A stretch of DNA of 64,000 nt from JACQFZ01 sp036381895 (GCA_036381895.1 DASVBY010000028.1:1-64000); one strand, 5' to 3'; counted from the stretch's first letter, positions 44,618-53,711 are shown. Notes: generated by a model not told the origin, from the letters alone. Program-made: numbers and translations.

Positions 44618-45603
44618 GTGGCTTCGAACAGCGCGAGGCGCTCGAGGCAGCGATCGCGATGCGCCGGCCCGAGTCCCGGGGCGATACGGACGCCCGGCAG
44701 GCGCAGCCCGTAAGAAATCCGCTGCTGCTCCGCCGTGAGCACCCAGCGGCAGAGCAGACTCAGGCGCTCCTCGGTGGCATAGCCCGTGAGCAGGTGCCAG
44801 TCGAGGACGATTTCTTTCGCCCCGGCCGAGGCGAATTGCTTGGTATACCAGCCCTGGCCGCTCGCCGCCTTCTTCCACGCGACGCGCTGCAGTGAATCGC
44901 CGTAGCGGTATTCACGCAGGCCGGCGAAATCGTCGTCCTCGAGTCGGGCGCTCGGCGTGCCGGTGCAGTGCACGCCGGCGCGGTCGGGCAGCGGGCGGTC
45001 CTCCGGCGCGGGCTTCGGATAAACGAGGCACGCGCCGGGAAGCGCGAGCGGTCGCGACCACGCGTGCCAGAGACCGAGCGGGAAACGGGTGCGCAGCCTT
45101 ACCGGTGGCGCCGCGATGTAGCCGCGCTGCGCCGTAGTCACCTCGAGCATGACCACGGTCTCGCCGCCCGCCGGTACGTCGAAGCGCCGCGTGCCGGTGG
45201 GCCCGGAGAGCTCGATCGCCGATCGCGGCACGTCGGAGTCGTTGCGCACGACGAGCGTGAATCGCGCGATGTCGCCGGCGAACACCGGCGGCGCGGGACC
45301 GGCGGCGACGCGCAGGGACGCGAGGTTGCGATGCGTGTGCAGGATCGCGACCACGCCGATCGCGGCGAGCATGAATGCGAGCGCGTAGGCGAGACCGTTG
45401 GCGTAGTTGATCCCCGCGAACAGCACGACGAAGACGATCGCACCGTAGTACAGGCCCTCGCGGGTGGGCAGAATGTAGAGCGCACGCCGCCGCAGGCGTA
45501 TCCCGCCGCCGGGCAGGGACAGCGGCGCGTGGCGGACGGCGACGCGGCCGAGCAAGCGTGCGGCTGCCACACCGCGCAACCCGCGGGTCGCGTTCGCGCT
45601 CAC
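44614..45603 (-). CDS. DUF58 domain protein
   Basis: A 329-residue protein with two N-terminal membrane helices (YYGAIVFVVLFAGINYANGL and the next Ala-rich one) and a DUF58 region with the motif DDFAGLREYRYGDSLQRVAW, followed by WYTKQFASAGAKEIVLDW, a von Willebrand-like fold start. The GTG at 45603 overlaps the MoxR stop. DUF58 proteins are partners of MoxR ATPases. The group is thought to assemble or activate envelope or metal-containing complexes; the specific role here is unknown. Confidence 0.9.
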   Translation of the reverse strand: MSANATRGLRGVAAARLLGRVAVRHAPLSLPGGGIRLRRRALYILPTREGLYYGAIVFVVLFAGINYANGLAYALAFMLAAIGVVAILHTHRNLASLRVAAGPAPPVFAGDIARFTLVVRNDSDVPRSAIELSGPTGTRRFDVPAGGETVVMLEVTTAQRGYIAAPPVRLRTRFPLGLWHAWSRPLALPGACLVYPKPAPEDRPLPDRAGVHCTGTPSARLEDDDFAGLREYRYGDSLQRVAWKKAASGQGWYTKQFASAGAKEIVLDWHLLTGYATEERLSLLCRWVLTAEQQRISYGLRLPGVRIAPGLGPAHRDRCLERLALFEAT

Positions 45604-46541
45604 GGAATCGGGACCGAGGCGAGCAGCGCCGCCACCGTGTCGGGCGGCGCGTCCGGCGCGAGGCGTACCCGGTGCCCGATCACCGGCTCGGCCACGGCCT
45701 GCACATCCTCGGGCACGACGTGATCCCGCCCGGCGAGCAGCGCCCAGGCGCGGGCGGCGCGCAGGAGCGCGAGCGCGCCGCGCGGGCTCAGGCCAAGCGC
45801 GAGCGCCGGGCTTTCGCGCGTTGCCGCGGCGAGCGCCTGCACGTAGTCGATCAGCGCATCGCTCGCGTGCAACTGCGCTGCCTGCTGCTGCAGCGCGAGC
45901 AGCGCCGCGGCGTCCATCACCGCCGGGGTCTCGCGCAGCAGCTCGCGGCGGTCGCGACCCTTGAGCAGCGCGCGCTCGGCGCGCGGATCGGGGTAGCCGA
46001 GCTCGAGGCGCATCAGGAAGCGGTCGAGCTGCGACTCGGGCAGCGGGAAGGTGCCGATCAGGTGCTGCGGGTTCTGCGTCGCGATGACGAAGAAGGGCTC
46101 GGGGAGCCTGAGCGTCATGCCGTCGCTCGTCACCTGGCGTTCTTCCATGACTTCGAGCAGCGCGCTCTGCGTCTTCGGCGTCGCCCGGTTGATCTCGTCG
46201 GCGAGCACGAGCTGCGCGAATACCGGGCCGCGGTGGAAGCGGAACTCCCGGGTTTCCGGCTGATAGATGGAAACGCCGAGGATATCGGCCGGCAGCAGGT
46301 CGCTGGTGAACTGAATGCGCTTGAAATCGAGCCCGAGCACCTGCGCGAGCACGTGCGCGAGCGTCGTCTTCCCGACCCCGGGAAGGTCTTCGATGAGGAG
46401 GTGCCCGCGCGCGAGCAGGCAGGCGACGGCGAGGCGGATCTGGCGTTCCTTGCCGAGCACCACGTCACCGGCCGCGGACAGGGCGGCGTCCAGCAGGCGC
46501 CGGGTTTTCGGGGCGTTCGCAGGAACGGGGTGCAGCGACAT
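45600..46541 (-). CDS. MoxR-family AAA+ ATPase
   Basis: A 313-residue chaperone-like ATPase. Walker A is DLPGVGKTTLAHVLAQ, Walker B QLVLADEINRATPKTQSALL, sensor 1 VIATQNPQHLIGTFPLPESQ with the RF sequence DRFLMRLELGYP. The start at 46541 has AAGGAG five bases upstream; the frame is open to 46646 without similarity. First gene of the MoxR-DUF58-transglutaminase operon on the minus strand, divergent from mnmG. Confidence 0.93.
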   Translation of the reverse strand: MSLHPVPANAPKTRRLLDAALSAAGDVVLGKERQIRLAVACLLARGHLLIEDLPGVGKTTLAHVLAQVLGLDFKRIQFTSDLLPADILGVSIYQPETREFRFHRGPVFAQLVLADEINRATPKTQSALLEVMEERQVTSDGMTLRLPEPFFVIATQNPQHLIGTFPLPESQLDRFLMRLELGYPDPRAERALLKGRDRRELLRETPAVMDAAALLALQQQAAQLHASDALIDYVQALAAATRESPALALGLSPRGALALLRAARAWALLAGRDHVVPEDVQAVAEPVIGHRVRLAPDAPPDTVAALLASVPIP

Positions 46542-46675
46542 GCGATCTCCTTGGGCCGGCGTACCGGGATGCGCCCGACTATCGGGTAATTCTAGCAACC
46601 GCCTCCGCGGCAAGCGGTTACGGCCCGAATTACCCGGTGTTATCATGCCGTCGTCCCAATCCTGCCGTCCCTTCC

Positions 46676-48550
46676 GTGAATCACCCTGAGGCGTACGATG
46701 TCATCGTCGTCGGCGGCGGTCATGCCGGCACCGAAGCCGCCGCTGCCGCCGCGCGCGCGGGCGCGAAGACGCTGCTGCTCACGCAAAGCCTCGAAGCTAT
46801 CGGGCAGATGTCGTGCAATCCGGCGATCGGGGGCATCGGCAAGGGGCATCTCGTCAAGGAGATCGACGCGCTCGGTGGCGTCATGGCGCGCGCGATCGAC
46901 CGCGCGGGCATCCAGTTCCGCGTGCTCAACGCCCGCAAGGGGCCGGCGGTGCGCGCCACACGCGCGCAAGCCGATCGCGTTCTCTATAAGAATGCGGTGC
47001 GCCGGCTGCTCGAGCGCGAACCCAACCTGACGCTGTTTCAGCAGGCGGTCGAGGATCTGATCTTCGAGAACGGCGCCGCCGCCGGGGTGGTGACGCAGAT
47101 GGGCCTGCGCTTTCGGGCGCGCGCGCTCGTCCTCACTACCGGCACTTTCCTCGGCGGGCGCATCCATATCGGTCTGACGAACTACCCGGGCGGCCGCGCC
47201 GGCGACCCGCCCGCGAACGCGCTCGCCGCGCGGCTGCGCGACCTCGGCCTGCGCGTCGGGCGGCTCAAGACCGGCACCCCGCCGCGGCTCGACGGGCGCA
47301 CGCTCGACTACAGCGTCATGGAGGTGCAGCCGGGGGACACGCCCGTGCCGGTGTTCTCGTTCCTCGGGCGCGCCGACGAGCACCCGCGGCAGGTGGTGTG
47401 CCACATCACCCACACGAACGAGCGCACGCACGAGATCATCCGCGGAGCGCTCCATCGTTCGCCGATGTACACCGGACGCATCGAAGGCGTCGGGCCGCGC
47501 TACTGCCCGTCGGTCGAGGACAAGGTGGTGCGCTTCGCCGAGAAGGCCTCGCACCAGGTTTTCGTCGAGCCCGAGGGTCTCGAGACCTACGAGGTCTATC
47601 CGAACGGGATTTCGACCAGCCTGCCGTTCGATGTGCAATGGGAGCTCGTGCGCTCGATCCGCGGGTTCGAGCGCGCGGTGCTGATCCGCCCCGGCTACGC
47701 GATCGAGTACGACTATTTCGACCCGCGCGACCTCAAGCCGAGCCTCGAGACGAAACAGATTCGCGGTCTCTTCTTCGCCGGGCAGATCAACGGTACCACC
47801 GGCTACGAGGAAGCGGCGGCGCAGGGCCTGGTGGCGGGCATCAATGCGGCGCGCTACGTGCGCGAGCAGGAGCCGTGGTGGCCGCGCCGGGACCAGGCGT
47901 ACTTGGGCGTGCTGATCGATGATCTCACGACGCGCGGCACCGCCGAGCCCTATCGCATGTTCACCTCGCGCGCCGAGCACCGGCTGCTCTTGCGCGAGGA
48001 CAACGCCGACCTGCGGCTCACGCCGATCGGCCGCGAGCTCGGGCTGGTCGACGACGAGCGCTGGCGGCGCTTTTGCGAGAAGCGCGACGCCATCGCGCGC
48101 GAGCAGGAGCGGCTCGGACGCGTGCGCCTGCGTCCCTCGATGGTGAGCGACGCCGAGGCCGCCGCCGCGCTCGGTGGGTCGCTCACGCGCGAGGCGACGC
48201 TCGCCGAGCTGCTCGCGCGTCCGGAGGTGCGCTACGGTGCGCTCATGCAGCTCCCCGGCGCCGGACCGGGGGTGGCAGACGCCGAGGTCGCGCAGCAGCT
48301 CGAGATCCAGGCGAAGTACGCGGGCTACATCGAGCGCGCGTACGCGGAGATCGAGGCGCAGCGGCGCCACGAGGAGACGCCGCTGCCCGTGGATCTCGAT
48401 TATCAGCAGGTGCACGGGCTTTCGGTCGAAGTGCGCCAGAAGCTCGCGGCGCACCGGCCGGTCACGCTCGGGCAGGCGGCGCGCGTGCCGGGGGTGACTC
48501 CGGCCGCGGTTTCGCTCCTCCTGGTCCACCTGAAGCGCCGCCGCGCCTGA
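46676..48550 (+). CDS. mnmG: tRNA uridine-5-carboxymethylaminomethyl enzyme MnmG
   Basis: A 624-residue FAD protein that works with MnmE on tRNA U34. The dinucleotide fold DVIVVGGGHAGTEAAAAAA is at the N-terminus. SCNPAIGGIGKGHLVKEIDA, GLKTGTPPR-like RLKTGTPPRLDGRTLDYS and GQINGTTGYEEAAAQGLVAG are canonical. The GTG at 46676 gives the family length (E. coli 629); another GTG at 46637 would add 13 residues without similarity. It is followed by rsmG, parA and parB, the standard order. Confidence 0.97.
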   Translation: MNHPEAYDVIVVGGGHAGTEAAAAAARAGAKTLLLTQSLEAIGQMSCNPAIGGIGKGHLVKEIDALGGVMARAIDRAGIQFRVLNARKGPAVRATRAQADRVLYKNAVRRLLEREPNLTLFQQAVEDLIFENGAAAGVVTQMGLRFRARALVLTTGTFLGGRIHIGLTNYPGGRAGDPPANALAARLRDLGLRVGRLKTGTPPRLDGRTLDYSVMEVQPGDTPVPVFSFLGRADEHPRQVVCHITHTNERTHEIIRGALHRSPMYTGRIEGVGPRYCPSVEDKVVRFAEKASHQVFVEPEGLETYEVYPNGISTSLPFDVQWELVRSIRGFERAVLIRPGYAIEYDYFDPRDLKPSLETKQIRGLFFAGQINGTTGYEEAAAQGLVAGINAARYVREQEPWWPRRDQAYLGVLIDDLTTRGTAEPYRMFTSRAEHRLLLREDNADLRLTPIGRELGLVDDERWRRFCEKRDAIAREQERLGRVRLRPSMVSDAEAAAALGGSLTREATLAELLARPEVRYGALMQLPGAGPGVADAEVAQQLEIQAKYAGYIERAYAEIEAQRRHEETPLPVDLDYQQVHGLSVEVRQKLAAHRPVTLGQAARVPGVTPAAVSLLLVHLKRRRA

Positions 48551-48573
48551 GCGGCCGCGCGCTGCGCCCACGC

Positions 48574-49245
48574 ATGACTCCCGGCACGCAGACCGAACGC
48601 GCGAAGCTCGAGCGCCGGTTGCAGCAGGGTCTGGCCGCGCTGCACCTCGAACTGCCCGACGTGACGCGCGCGCGGCTCCTGCAGTTCCTAGAGCTGCTCG
48701 CGTACTGGAACCGCGCCTACAATCTCACCGCCGTGCGCGACGTCGAGCAGATGCTGCCGCGGCACCTGCTCGACAGCCTGTCGGTGCTGCCCTACGTGCG
48801 CGGTATGCGCGTCGTCGACATCGGCACCGGCGCCGGGCTGCCGGGGATCCCGCTCGCGCTCGCGCTGCCCGCCGCGCATTTCGTGCTGCTCGACAGCAAT
48901 GCCAAGAAGGTGCGCTTCGTGCGCCAGGCGCTGCACGAGCTCGGCGTGGGCAACGCCGAAGCGGTGCACTGCGCCGCGGAGCGCTATCGCCCGCCGGCGC
49001 CGTTCGATACGGTCGTCGCTCGTGCGCTCGCCGCCATTCCTGATATGCTGACGAGCTGCCGCCACCTGTGTGCGCCGGGCGGCGCCGTGCTCGCCATGAA
49101 AGGCGTGTATCCTCAGGAGGAGCTTGCGGGCGTCGCTGCCGGGTTTCGCGTGCGCGACGTGGTGCGTCTCACGGTCCCGGGCCTCGACGCGGCGCGGCAC
49201 CTGGTGATCCTGGAACCGGTTTCGGAGCAAGAGCAGGGCGCGTGA
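48574..49245 (+). CDS. rsmG: 16S rRNA (guanine527-N7)-methyltransferase RsmG
   Basis: A 223-residue SAM methyltransferase (GidB). FLELLAYWNRAYNLTAVRD precedes the SAM loop VVDIGTGAGLPGIPLALAL, then NAKKVRFVRQALHELG and VVARALAAIPDML, all typical. The ATG at 48574 is 23 bases after mnmG. Its stop shares one base with the parA start (TGATG), so the two are coupled. Confidence 0.96.
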   Translation: MTPGTQTERAKLERRLQQGLAALHLELPDVTRARLLQFLELLAYWNRAYNLTAVRDVEQMLPRHLLDSLSVLPYVRGMRVVDIGTGAGLPGIPLALALPAAHFVLLDSNAKKVRFVRQALHELGVGNAEAVHCAAERYRPPAPFDTVVARALAAIPDMLTSCRHLCAPGGAVLAMKGVYPQEELAGVAAGFRVRDVVRLTVPGLDAARHLVILEPVSEQEQGA

Positions 49246-50018
49246 TGGGCCGAGTCATCGCGATAGCCAACCAGAAGGGCGGAGTCGGCAAGACCACCAC
49301 GAGCATCAACCTCGCAGCCTCGCTCGCGAAGACGCGCCGGCGCGTGCTGCTCGTCGACCTCGATCCCCAGGGCAACGCGACGATGGGCAGCGGCGTCAAC
49401 AAGCAGACGCTCGAAGCGAGCACCTATACCGTGCTGCTCGGCGAGGACAGCATCGAGCACGCCACGATCGCGGTCGAGAGCGGCTACGACCTCGTGCCGG
49501 CGAACGCCAGCCTCTCCGGCGCCGAGGTCGAGCTGATCGAGATCGAAGGTCGCGAGCGGCGGCTGCGCACGGCGCTCGCGCCGATGCGGGACAAATACGA
49601 TTACCTGTTCATCGACTGCCCGCCGGCGCTGAATCTCCTCACGGTGAATGCGCTCGTCGCCGCGAACTCGGTGCTCATACCGATGCAGTGCGAGTACTAC
49701 GCGCTCGAGGGGCTGTCCGCGCTCCTCGGCACCATCCGGCGCGTGCGCGAGGCCCTCAATCCGCTGCTCGAAGTCGAAGGGCTGCTCCGAACCATGTACG
49801 ATCCGCGCAACCGGCTCGACAACGAGGTCTCGGCGCAATTGAAGCAGCACTTCGGCGACAAGCTCTACCGCACCATCATCCCACGCAACGTGCGCCTCGC
49901 CGAAGCGCCGAGCTACGGCAAGGCCGTGATCGCGTACGACCTCCAATCGAAGGGCGCGCAGGCTTACCTCGCGCTCGCCGGGGAAATCCTGCGGCGCGAG
50001 GAGGAGGCGGTGGCGTGA
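49245..50018 (+). CDS. parA: Chromosome-partitioning ATPase ParA (Soj)
   Basis: A 257-residue deviant-Walker ATPase. It begins VIAIANQKGGVGKTTTSINL, with LLVDLDPQGNATMGSG, YLFIDCPPALNLLTVNAL and PMQCEYYALEGLSALL following. Chromosomal ParA of this length lacks the N-terminal HTH of plasmid types. It moves the ParB-parS complex after replication. Overlaps rsmG and parB by one base each. Candidate parS sites lie at 35976-36008, close to the origin. Confidence 0.97.
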   Translation: MGRVIAIANQKGGVGKTTTSINLAASLAKTRRRVLLVDLDPQGNATMGSGVNKQTLEASTYTVLLGEDSIEHATIAVESGYDLVPANASLSGAEVELIEIEGRERRLRTALAPMRDKYDYLFIDCPPALNLLTVNALVAANSVLIPMQCEYYALEGLSALLGTIRRVREALNPLLEVEGLLRTMYDPRNRLDNEVSAQLKQHFGDKLYRTIIPRNVRLAEAPSYGKAVIAYDLQSKGAQAYLALAGEILRREEEAVA

Positions 50019-50866
50019 TGACCAGGCGTCCGCGCCTCGGCCGCGGCCTGGACGCGCTGCTCGGCGTCGACAGCGTTCCGGCCGGCGAGAAGGAGGAGCT
50101 GAAGCAGCTTCCGATCGACCTGCTGCAGCGCGGCAAGTATCAGCCGCGCACGCACATGGACCAGGCGGCGCTCGAGGAGCTCGCCGCCTCCATCAGGGCC
50201 CAGGGCGTGGTGCAGCCGATCGTCGTGCGGCCGCTCCCGACCGGGAACTACGAGATCATCGCCGGCGAGCGCCGGTGGCGCGCGGCGCAGCTCGCAGGCC
50301 TCGAGACCGTCCCCGCGGTCGTGCGGCGGGTGCCGGACGAAGCCGCGATCGCCATCGCGCTGATCGAGAACATCCAGCGCGAGAATCTGAACCCGGTCGA
50401 GGAGGCAGCCGCGCTGCAGCGCCTGATCGACGAGTTCGGCATGACGCACCAGCGCGTGGCCGAGGCGGTCGGACGCTCGCGCGCCGCCGTGACCAACCTG
50501 CTGCGCCTGCTCGCGCTGAGCGCGGAGCTGCGGCAAATGCTCGAGGACGGCCGGCTGGACATGGGGCACGCGCGCGCACTGCTCGCGCTCGACGGCCCCT
50601 TGCAGGTGCAGGCGGCACGGGAAGTCGTGGAGCGGCGGCTCTCCGTGCGCGAAACCGAGGAGCTGGTGCGCCGCATGCTCGAGCGTCGCGGCGGCCGCAA
50701 GTCCAAGCGCACGCTCGACCCGGATATTCGCGTGCTCCAGGACCGGCTGGCCGAGAAGCTCGGGGCGAGAGTGCGCATCTCCCACGGGCGCGGCGGCAAG
50801 GGCCATGTAACGGTTTACTACCACAGTCTCGACGAGCTCGACGGCATCCTGCAGCGAATCGGCTGA
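50018..50866 (+). CDS. parB: Chromosome-partitioning protein ParB (Spo0J)
   Basis: A 282-residue CTPase and DNA-binding protein. The N-terminal LGRGLDALLG interacts with ParA. IDLLQRGKYQPRTHMDQAAL and the CTP-binding GERRWRAAQLAGLETVPAVV follow, then an HTH region (MTHQRVAEAVGRSRAAVTNL) that reads parS, and a C-terminal dimerisation part (VTVYYHSLDELDGILQRI). It is expected to load at the parS pair beside dnaN and slide along DNA. Confidence 0.97.
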   Translation: MTRRPRLGRGLDALLGVDSVPAGEKEELKQLPIDLLQRGKYQPRTHMDQAALEELAASIRAQGVVQPIVVRPLPTGNYEIIAGERRWRAAQLAGLETVPAVVRRVPDEAAIAIALIENIQRENLNPVEEAAALQRLIDEFGMTHQRVAEAVGRSRAAVTNLLRLLALSAELRQMLEDGRLDMGHARALLALDGPLQVQAAREVVERRLSVRETEELVRRMLERRGGRKSKRTLDPDIRVLQDRLAEKLGARVRISHGRGGKGHVTVYYHSLDELDGILQRIG

Positions 50867-50906
50867 CTGGCGGCGGCTCCTGCGGCCGGCTATATAAAAG
50901 TAGGTC

Positions 50907-51251
50907 ATGGCGTACTTGCTCCCGAGAATCATCGGCCCGGTGGTGCTGGCGGCGCTGCTCACGTCGCCCGCGGCGGTCGCTGCGGAAACGGCGGGCCTCG
51001 AGGCACTGCGCGCCGCGGCGGTTAGCGGCGACGCCGACGCGCAGTACGAGCTCGGAATCCTCTACGAGTTCGGCTATCACCTGGCCGATCACAAGGTGCT
51101 GGCGTACGCCTGGTATGCGCGCGCCGCCGCCCAGGGCCATGCATCGGCCGCACGACGACTGGATCTCCTCCAGCCTGCGCTGTCCCAGCCCGAAATCGAA
51201 CGCGCCCGGGCGCTCGCCCGCTCGCTCCCCGCTGCCGCCTCCGGCGGCTAA
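50907..51251 (+). CDS. Small exported Sel1-repeat protein
   Basis: A 114-residue protein with a signal peptide (IIGPVVLAALLTSPAAVAAE) and one to two Sel1-like repeats: SGDADAQYELGILYEFGYHL and LAYAWYARAAAQGHASAARR. Sel1 repeats mediate protein contacts, often in the periplasm. It lies 40 bp after parB, and the sequence AAAGTAGG precedes the ATG. It is not a usual member of the parB-atp region; function unknown. Confidence 0.75.
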   Translation: MAYLLPRIIGPVVLAALLTSPAAVAAETAGLEALRAAAVSGDADAQYELGILYEFGYHLADHKVLAYAWYARAAAQGHASAARRLDLLQPALSQPEIERARALARSLPAAASGG

Positions 51252-51663
51252 ACGGCGCGCCGCTGCCCGCGGCGCCGCGGTCGTGCTTTCGCCTGCAAAC
51301 GCGCGCGTTCGTCGGCGAACGCATACCAAACGCGCGTTCTCTGTCGTTGACCCTCGGGGGTGGGGTCTTTATACTGCGCGCCGCAAAAAATTGCGCTTCC
51401 CCTCGTGCTGTCGCCGGCCCGACGCCGGCGCAAGTGCGCCGAATTGATCGCGGCGAACGGCGGCGGTAAGCCAGACCATCTGACCCGGGGCCGGGGACCG
51501 GTTTTAGCTCAGGACGTATTACCAGACTGCCTGATCGGCACTCCATGCGTGGGATCGCCTGGAATCGCTCCGTTCGGGCGCAGGCATATTGAGGCAGGGC
51601 CGGTGAACGCCGCCCCCGCGAGTGTTGAGCTTGTATATCGCAGCACCCACAGGTGATCAGGCG
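51252..51663. other. 412-bp gap before the ATP synthase operon
   Basis: No gene is seen. The gap contains a palindrome CCGCGGCGCCGCGG near 51268 and a 7-bp hairpin GCGTTCG-TCGG-CGAACGC around 51304, either of which could end transcription from the Sel1 gene. The atp promoter and a leader of about 280 nt follow. I recognise no riboswitch or small RNA in the leader. Confidence 0.6.
51345..51373 (+). promoter_or_regulatory. Sigma70 promoter of the atp operon
   Basis: TTGACC (51345-51350), a 17-bp spacer and TATACT (51368-51373) match the sigma70 consensus at five of six positions in each hexamer. Transcription would start near 51380, leaving an untranslated leader of about 280 bases before atpI. 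It is the best-formed promoter I find in the window. Confidence 0.8.
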
Positions 51664-52056
51664 ATGAGCGGACAGAGGCCGAAGAGCGCCCTGCGCTTCG
51701 GCAGCAAGTCGATCCGCCCAATGCTGTGGTGGCAGGTTGTCGTAACGGCCGCATTTGCGGCGGCCGCCGGCCTGCTGGCCGGCGGGGACGGCGCGATGTC
51801 GGCGGCGCTCGGCGGCGGCGTCAGCCTCGCCTCGAGCCTCGTCTTCGTCGCGGTCGCGAGTCGCGCCCGGGCGCGCACGGCGGGCGGGACCCTGTACTGG
51901 GCGCTGCGCGCCGAGGCGGCGAAGGTCATCACCGTGGTGCTGCTGCTCTGGGCGGTGTTCGCCAACTACCCGCAGCTGGTGCCGCTCGCGTTCCTCGCCA
52001 CTTTCGCGGTGACGGTGGTGATCTTCTCCATGGCGTTCTTTGTGCGCGAGTTTTGA
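51664..52056 (+). CDS. atpI: ATP synthase subunit I
   Basis: A 130-residue membrane protein with four spans, for example MLWWQVVVTAAFAAAAGLLA, ALGGGVSLASSLVFVAVASR and LVPLAFLATFAVTVVIFSMA. AtpI is poorly conserved but is identified by position before atpB and by the segment ALRAEAAKVITVVLLLWAVF, common to the family. It helps assembly of the c ring and is dispensable in many species. Confidence 0.88.
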   Translation: MSGQRPKSALRFGSKSIRPMLWWQVVVTAAFAAAAGLLAGGDGAMSAALGGGVSLASSLVFVAVASRARARTAGGTLYWALRAEAAKVITVVLLLWAVFANYPQLVPLAFLATFAVTVVIFSMAFFVREF

Positions 52057-52072
52057 CGTACAGGCGCATACG

Positions 52073-52897
52073 ATGGCTACCGAAACGCTCACTCCGACCG
52101 GCTACATCAGCCACCACCTGACCAACCTGACCGCCTCGGTCGGCGACGGTCCGTTCTGGACGCTGCACGTCGACACCCTCGTCACCTCCATCGTGCTCGG
52201 TATCCTCGGCATCGGTTTCCTGTGGTGGGTGGTCCGCGGGGCCACCTCGGGCGTGCCGAACAAGCGCCAAGCGTTCGTCGAGCTCTTCATGGAGTTCATC
52301 GACGACCAGGTGAAGAGCATCTTCCACGGCGAACGGCACCGCTTCGTGGCGCCGGCGGCGCTCACGGTCGCGGTGTGGGTGCTGCTCATGAACGCGATGG
52401 ACTTCCTGCCGATCGACTGGGTGGCGACGGTGATCTTCGAGTGGGCGCTCGGTTTCCACGCCTGGCGGCCGGTGCCGACGGCCGACGTCAACACCACGTT
52501 CGCGCTCGCGCTTTCCGTCTGGCTGCTGATGATCTTCTTCAGCGTCAAGGCCAAAGGCTTCGGCGGGTTCGTGCACGAACTCTTCTGCGCGCCGTTTGCG
52601 GCCAAGCCGCTGTGGGCCGTCGTGCTGCTCATGCCGTTCAACCTGATGTTCAACATCGTCGAGTACGTGTCCAAGCCGTTGTCGCATTCGCTGCGACTCT
52701 TCGGAAACATGTACGCGGGCGAGATCGTGTTCCTGCTGCTCGGCCTGTGGGCCGCGAGCGGGGTCGCCGGCACCTTCTTCGGTGCGGTGCTCGGCGTCGG
52801 CTGGGCGATCTTCCATATCCTGATCGTCAGCCTGCAGGCGTACATATTCATGATGCTCACCGTGGTGTACATCGCCATGGCACACGAGCACCACTGA
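52073..52897 (+). CDS. atpB: ATP synthase Fo subunit a
   Basis: A 274-residue membrane subunit forming the proton half-channels. The essential arginine lies in SHSLRLFGNMYAGEIVFLLL. The C-terminal helix SLQAYIFMMLTVVYIAMAHE is canonical. The N-terminus begins ATETLTPTGYISHHLTNLT. The ATG at 52073 is preferred over a TTG-type start at 52040 because it gives the family length (E. coli 271). Confidence 0.97.
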   Translation: MATETLTPTGYISHHLTNLTASVGDGPFWTLHVDTLVTSIVLGILGIGFLWWVVRGATSGVPNKRQAFVELFMEFIDDQVKSIFHGERHRFVAPAALTVAVWVLLMNAMDFLPIDWVATVIFEWALGFHAWRPVPTADVNTTFALALSVWLLMIFFSVKAKGFGGFVHELFCAPFAAKPLWAVVLLMPFNLMFNIVEYVSKPLSHSLRLFGNMYAGEIVFLLLGLWAASGVAGTFFGAVLGVGWAIFHILIVSLQAYIFMMLTVVYIAMAHEHH

Positions 52898-52931
52898 CTC
52901 CCCTTCACCCTAACCGAGTAAAGGAAATCCC

Positions 52932-53204
52932 ATGGAAAACGTGCAGTACTTGGCAATGATCCAGGCCTACACCAGCATCGCGATCGGCCTCATCGTGGGC
53001 CTGGGTGCGTTCGGGGCATGTATCGGCATCGGCATCATGTCGGGCCGCTTCCTCGAGGGCGCGGCGCGGCAGCCGGAGATGATGCCGACGCTGCAGGCGC
53101 GCGTGTTCCTGCTGCTCGGCCTGATCGACGCCTCGTTCATCATCGGCGTCGGTATCGCGATGTTGTTCGCCTTCGGCAATCCGCTGCTCGCGGTCATTCA
53201 GTAA
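52932..53204 (+). CDS. atpE: ATP synthase Fo subunit c
   Basis: A 90-residue hairpin of two membrane helices. The polar loop is GAARQPEMMPTLQAR and the proton-carrying residue is Asp66 in GLIDASFIIGVG. The glycine motif is GACIGIGIMSGRF. The Asp, and the lack of the Gln/Glu-Ser set of sodium-binding rings, indicate a proton-driven enzyme. AAGGAAA lies upstream of the ATG. Confidence 0.97.
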   Translation: MENVQYLAMIQAYTSIAIGLIVGLGAFGACIGIGIMSGRFLEGAARQPEMMPTLQARVFLLLGLIDASFIIGVGIAMLFAFGNPLLAVIQ

Positions 53205-53234
53205 ACGGATCCAACGCGCCCGGCGAGGGAAGAC

Positions 53235-53708
53235 ATGAACATCAACTTCACGCTGATCGCGCAGGCCGTCACGTTCGCCATCTTCATCTGGTTCACGGTG
53301 CGTTTCGTCTGGCCGCCGCTCATGCGCGCGGTCGAGGCGCGCCAGCAACAGATCGCCGACGGACTGGCGGCCGCGGAACGCGGGCGGCTCGAGCTCGAGA
53401 CCGCGCAGAGCCGGGCGAACGAGGAGCTGCGCAAGGCGCGCGAAGCGGCCGCGGAGCTGCGCGCGAACGCCGAGAAGCAGGCGGCGCAGATCATGGATGA
53501 GGCGCGCCAGGAAGCGGCGCGCCTGATCGCCCAGGCGCGCGAGGCGGCCGAGGCCGAAGCGGCGGCCGCGGCGCAGCGTGCCAAGCAGGCGCTGCGCGAG
53601 CGCGTCGCCGAGCTCGCGGTGGCCGGCGCCGAGCGCATCCTGCGGCGCGAGATCAACCCGACGATTCACAACGAGCTGCTTGCCGAGCTCAAGCAGGAAC
53701 TGCGCTAG
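53235..53708 (+). CDS. atpF: ATP synthase Fo subunit b
   Basis: A 157-residue peripheral-stalk subunit, within one residue of E. coli AtpF. One N-terminal helix (LIAQAVTFAIFIWFTVRFVW) is followed by a long charged coiled coil rich in Ala, Arg and Glu (AREAAAELRANAEKQAAQIM), ending NELLAELKQELR. The start has GAGGGAAG upstream. It links subunit a to the F1 head through delta. Confidence 0.97.
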   Translation: MNINFTLIAQAVTFAIFIWFTVRFVWPPLMRAVEARQQQIADGLAAAERGRLELETAQSRANEELRKAREAAAELRANAEKQAAQIMDEARQEAARLIAQAREAAEAEAAAAAQRAKQALRERVAELAVAGAERILRREINPTIHNELLAELKQELR

Positions 53709-53711
53709 ATC

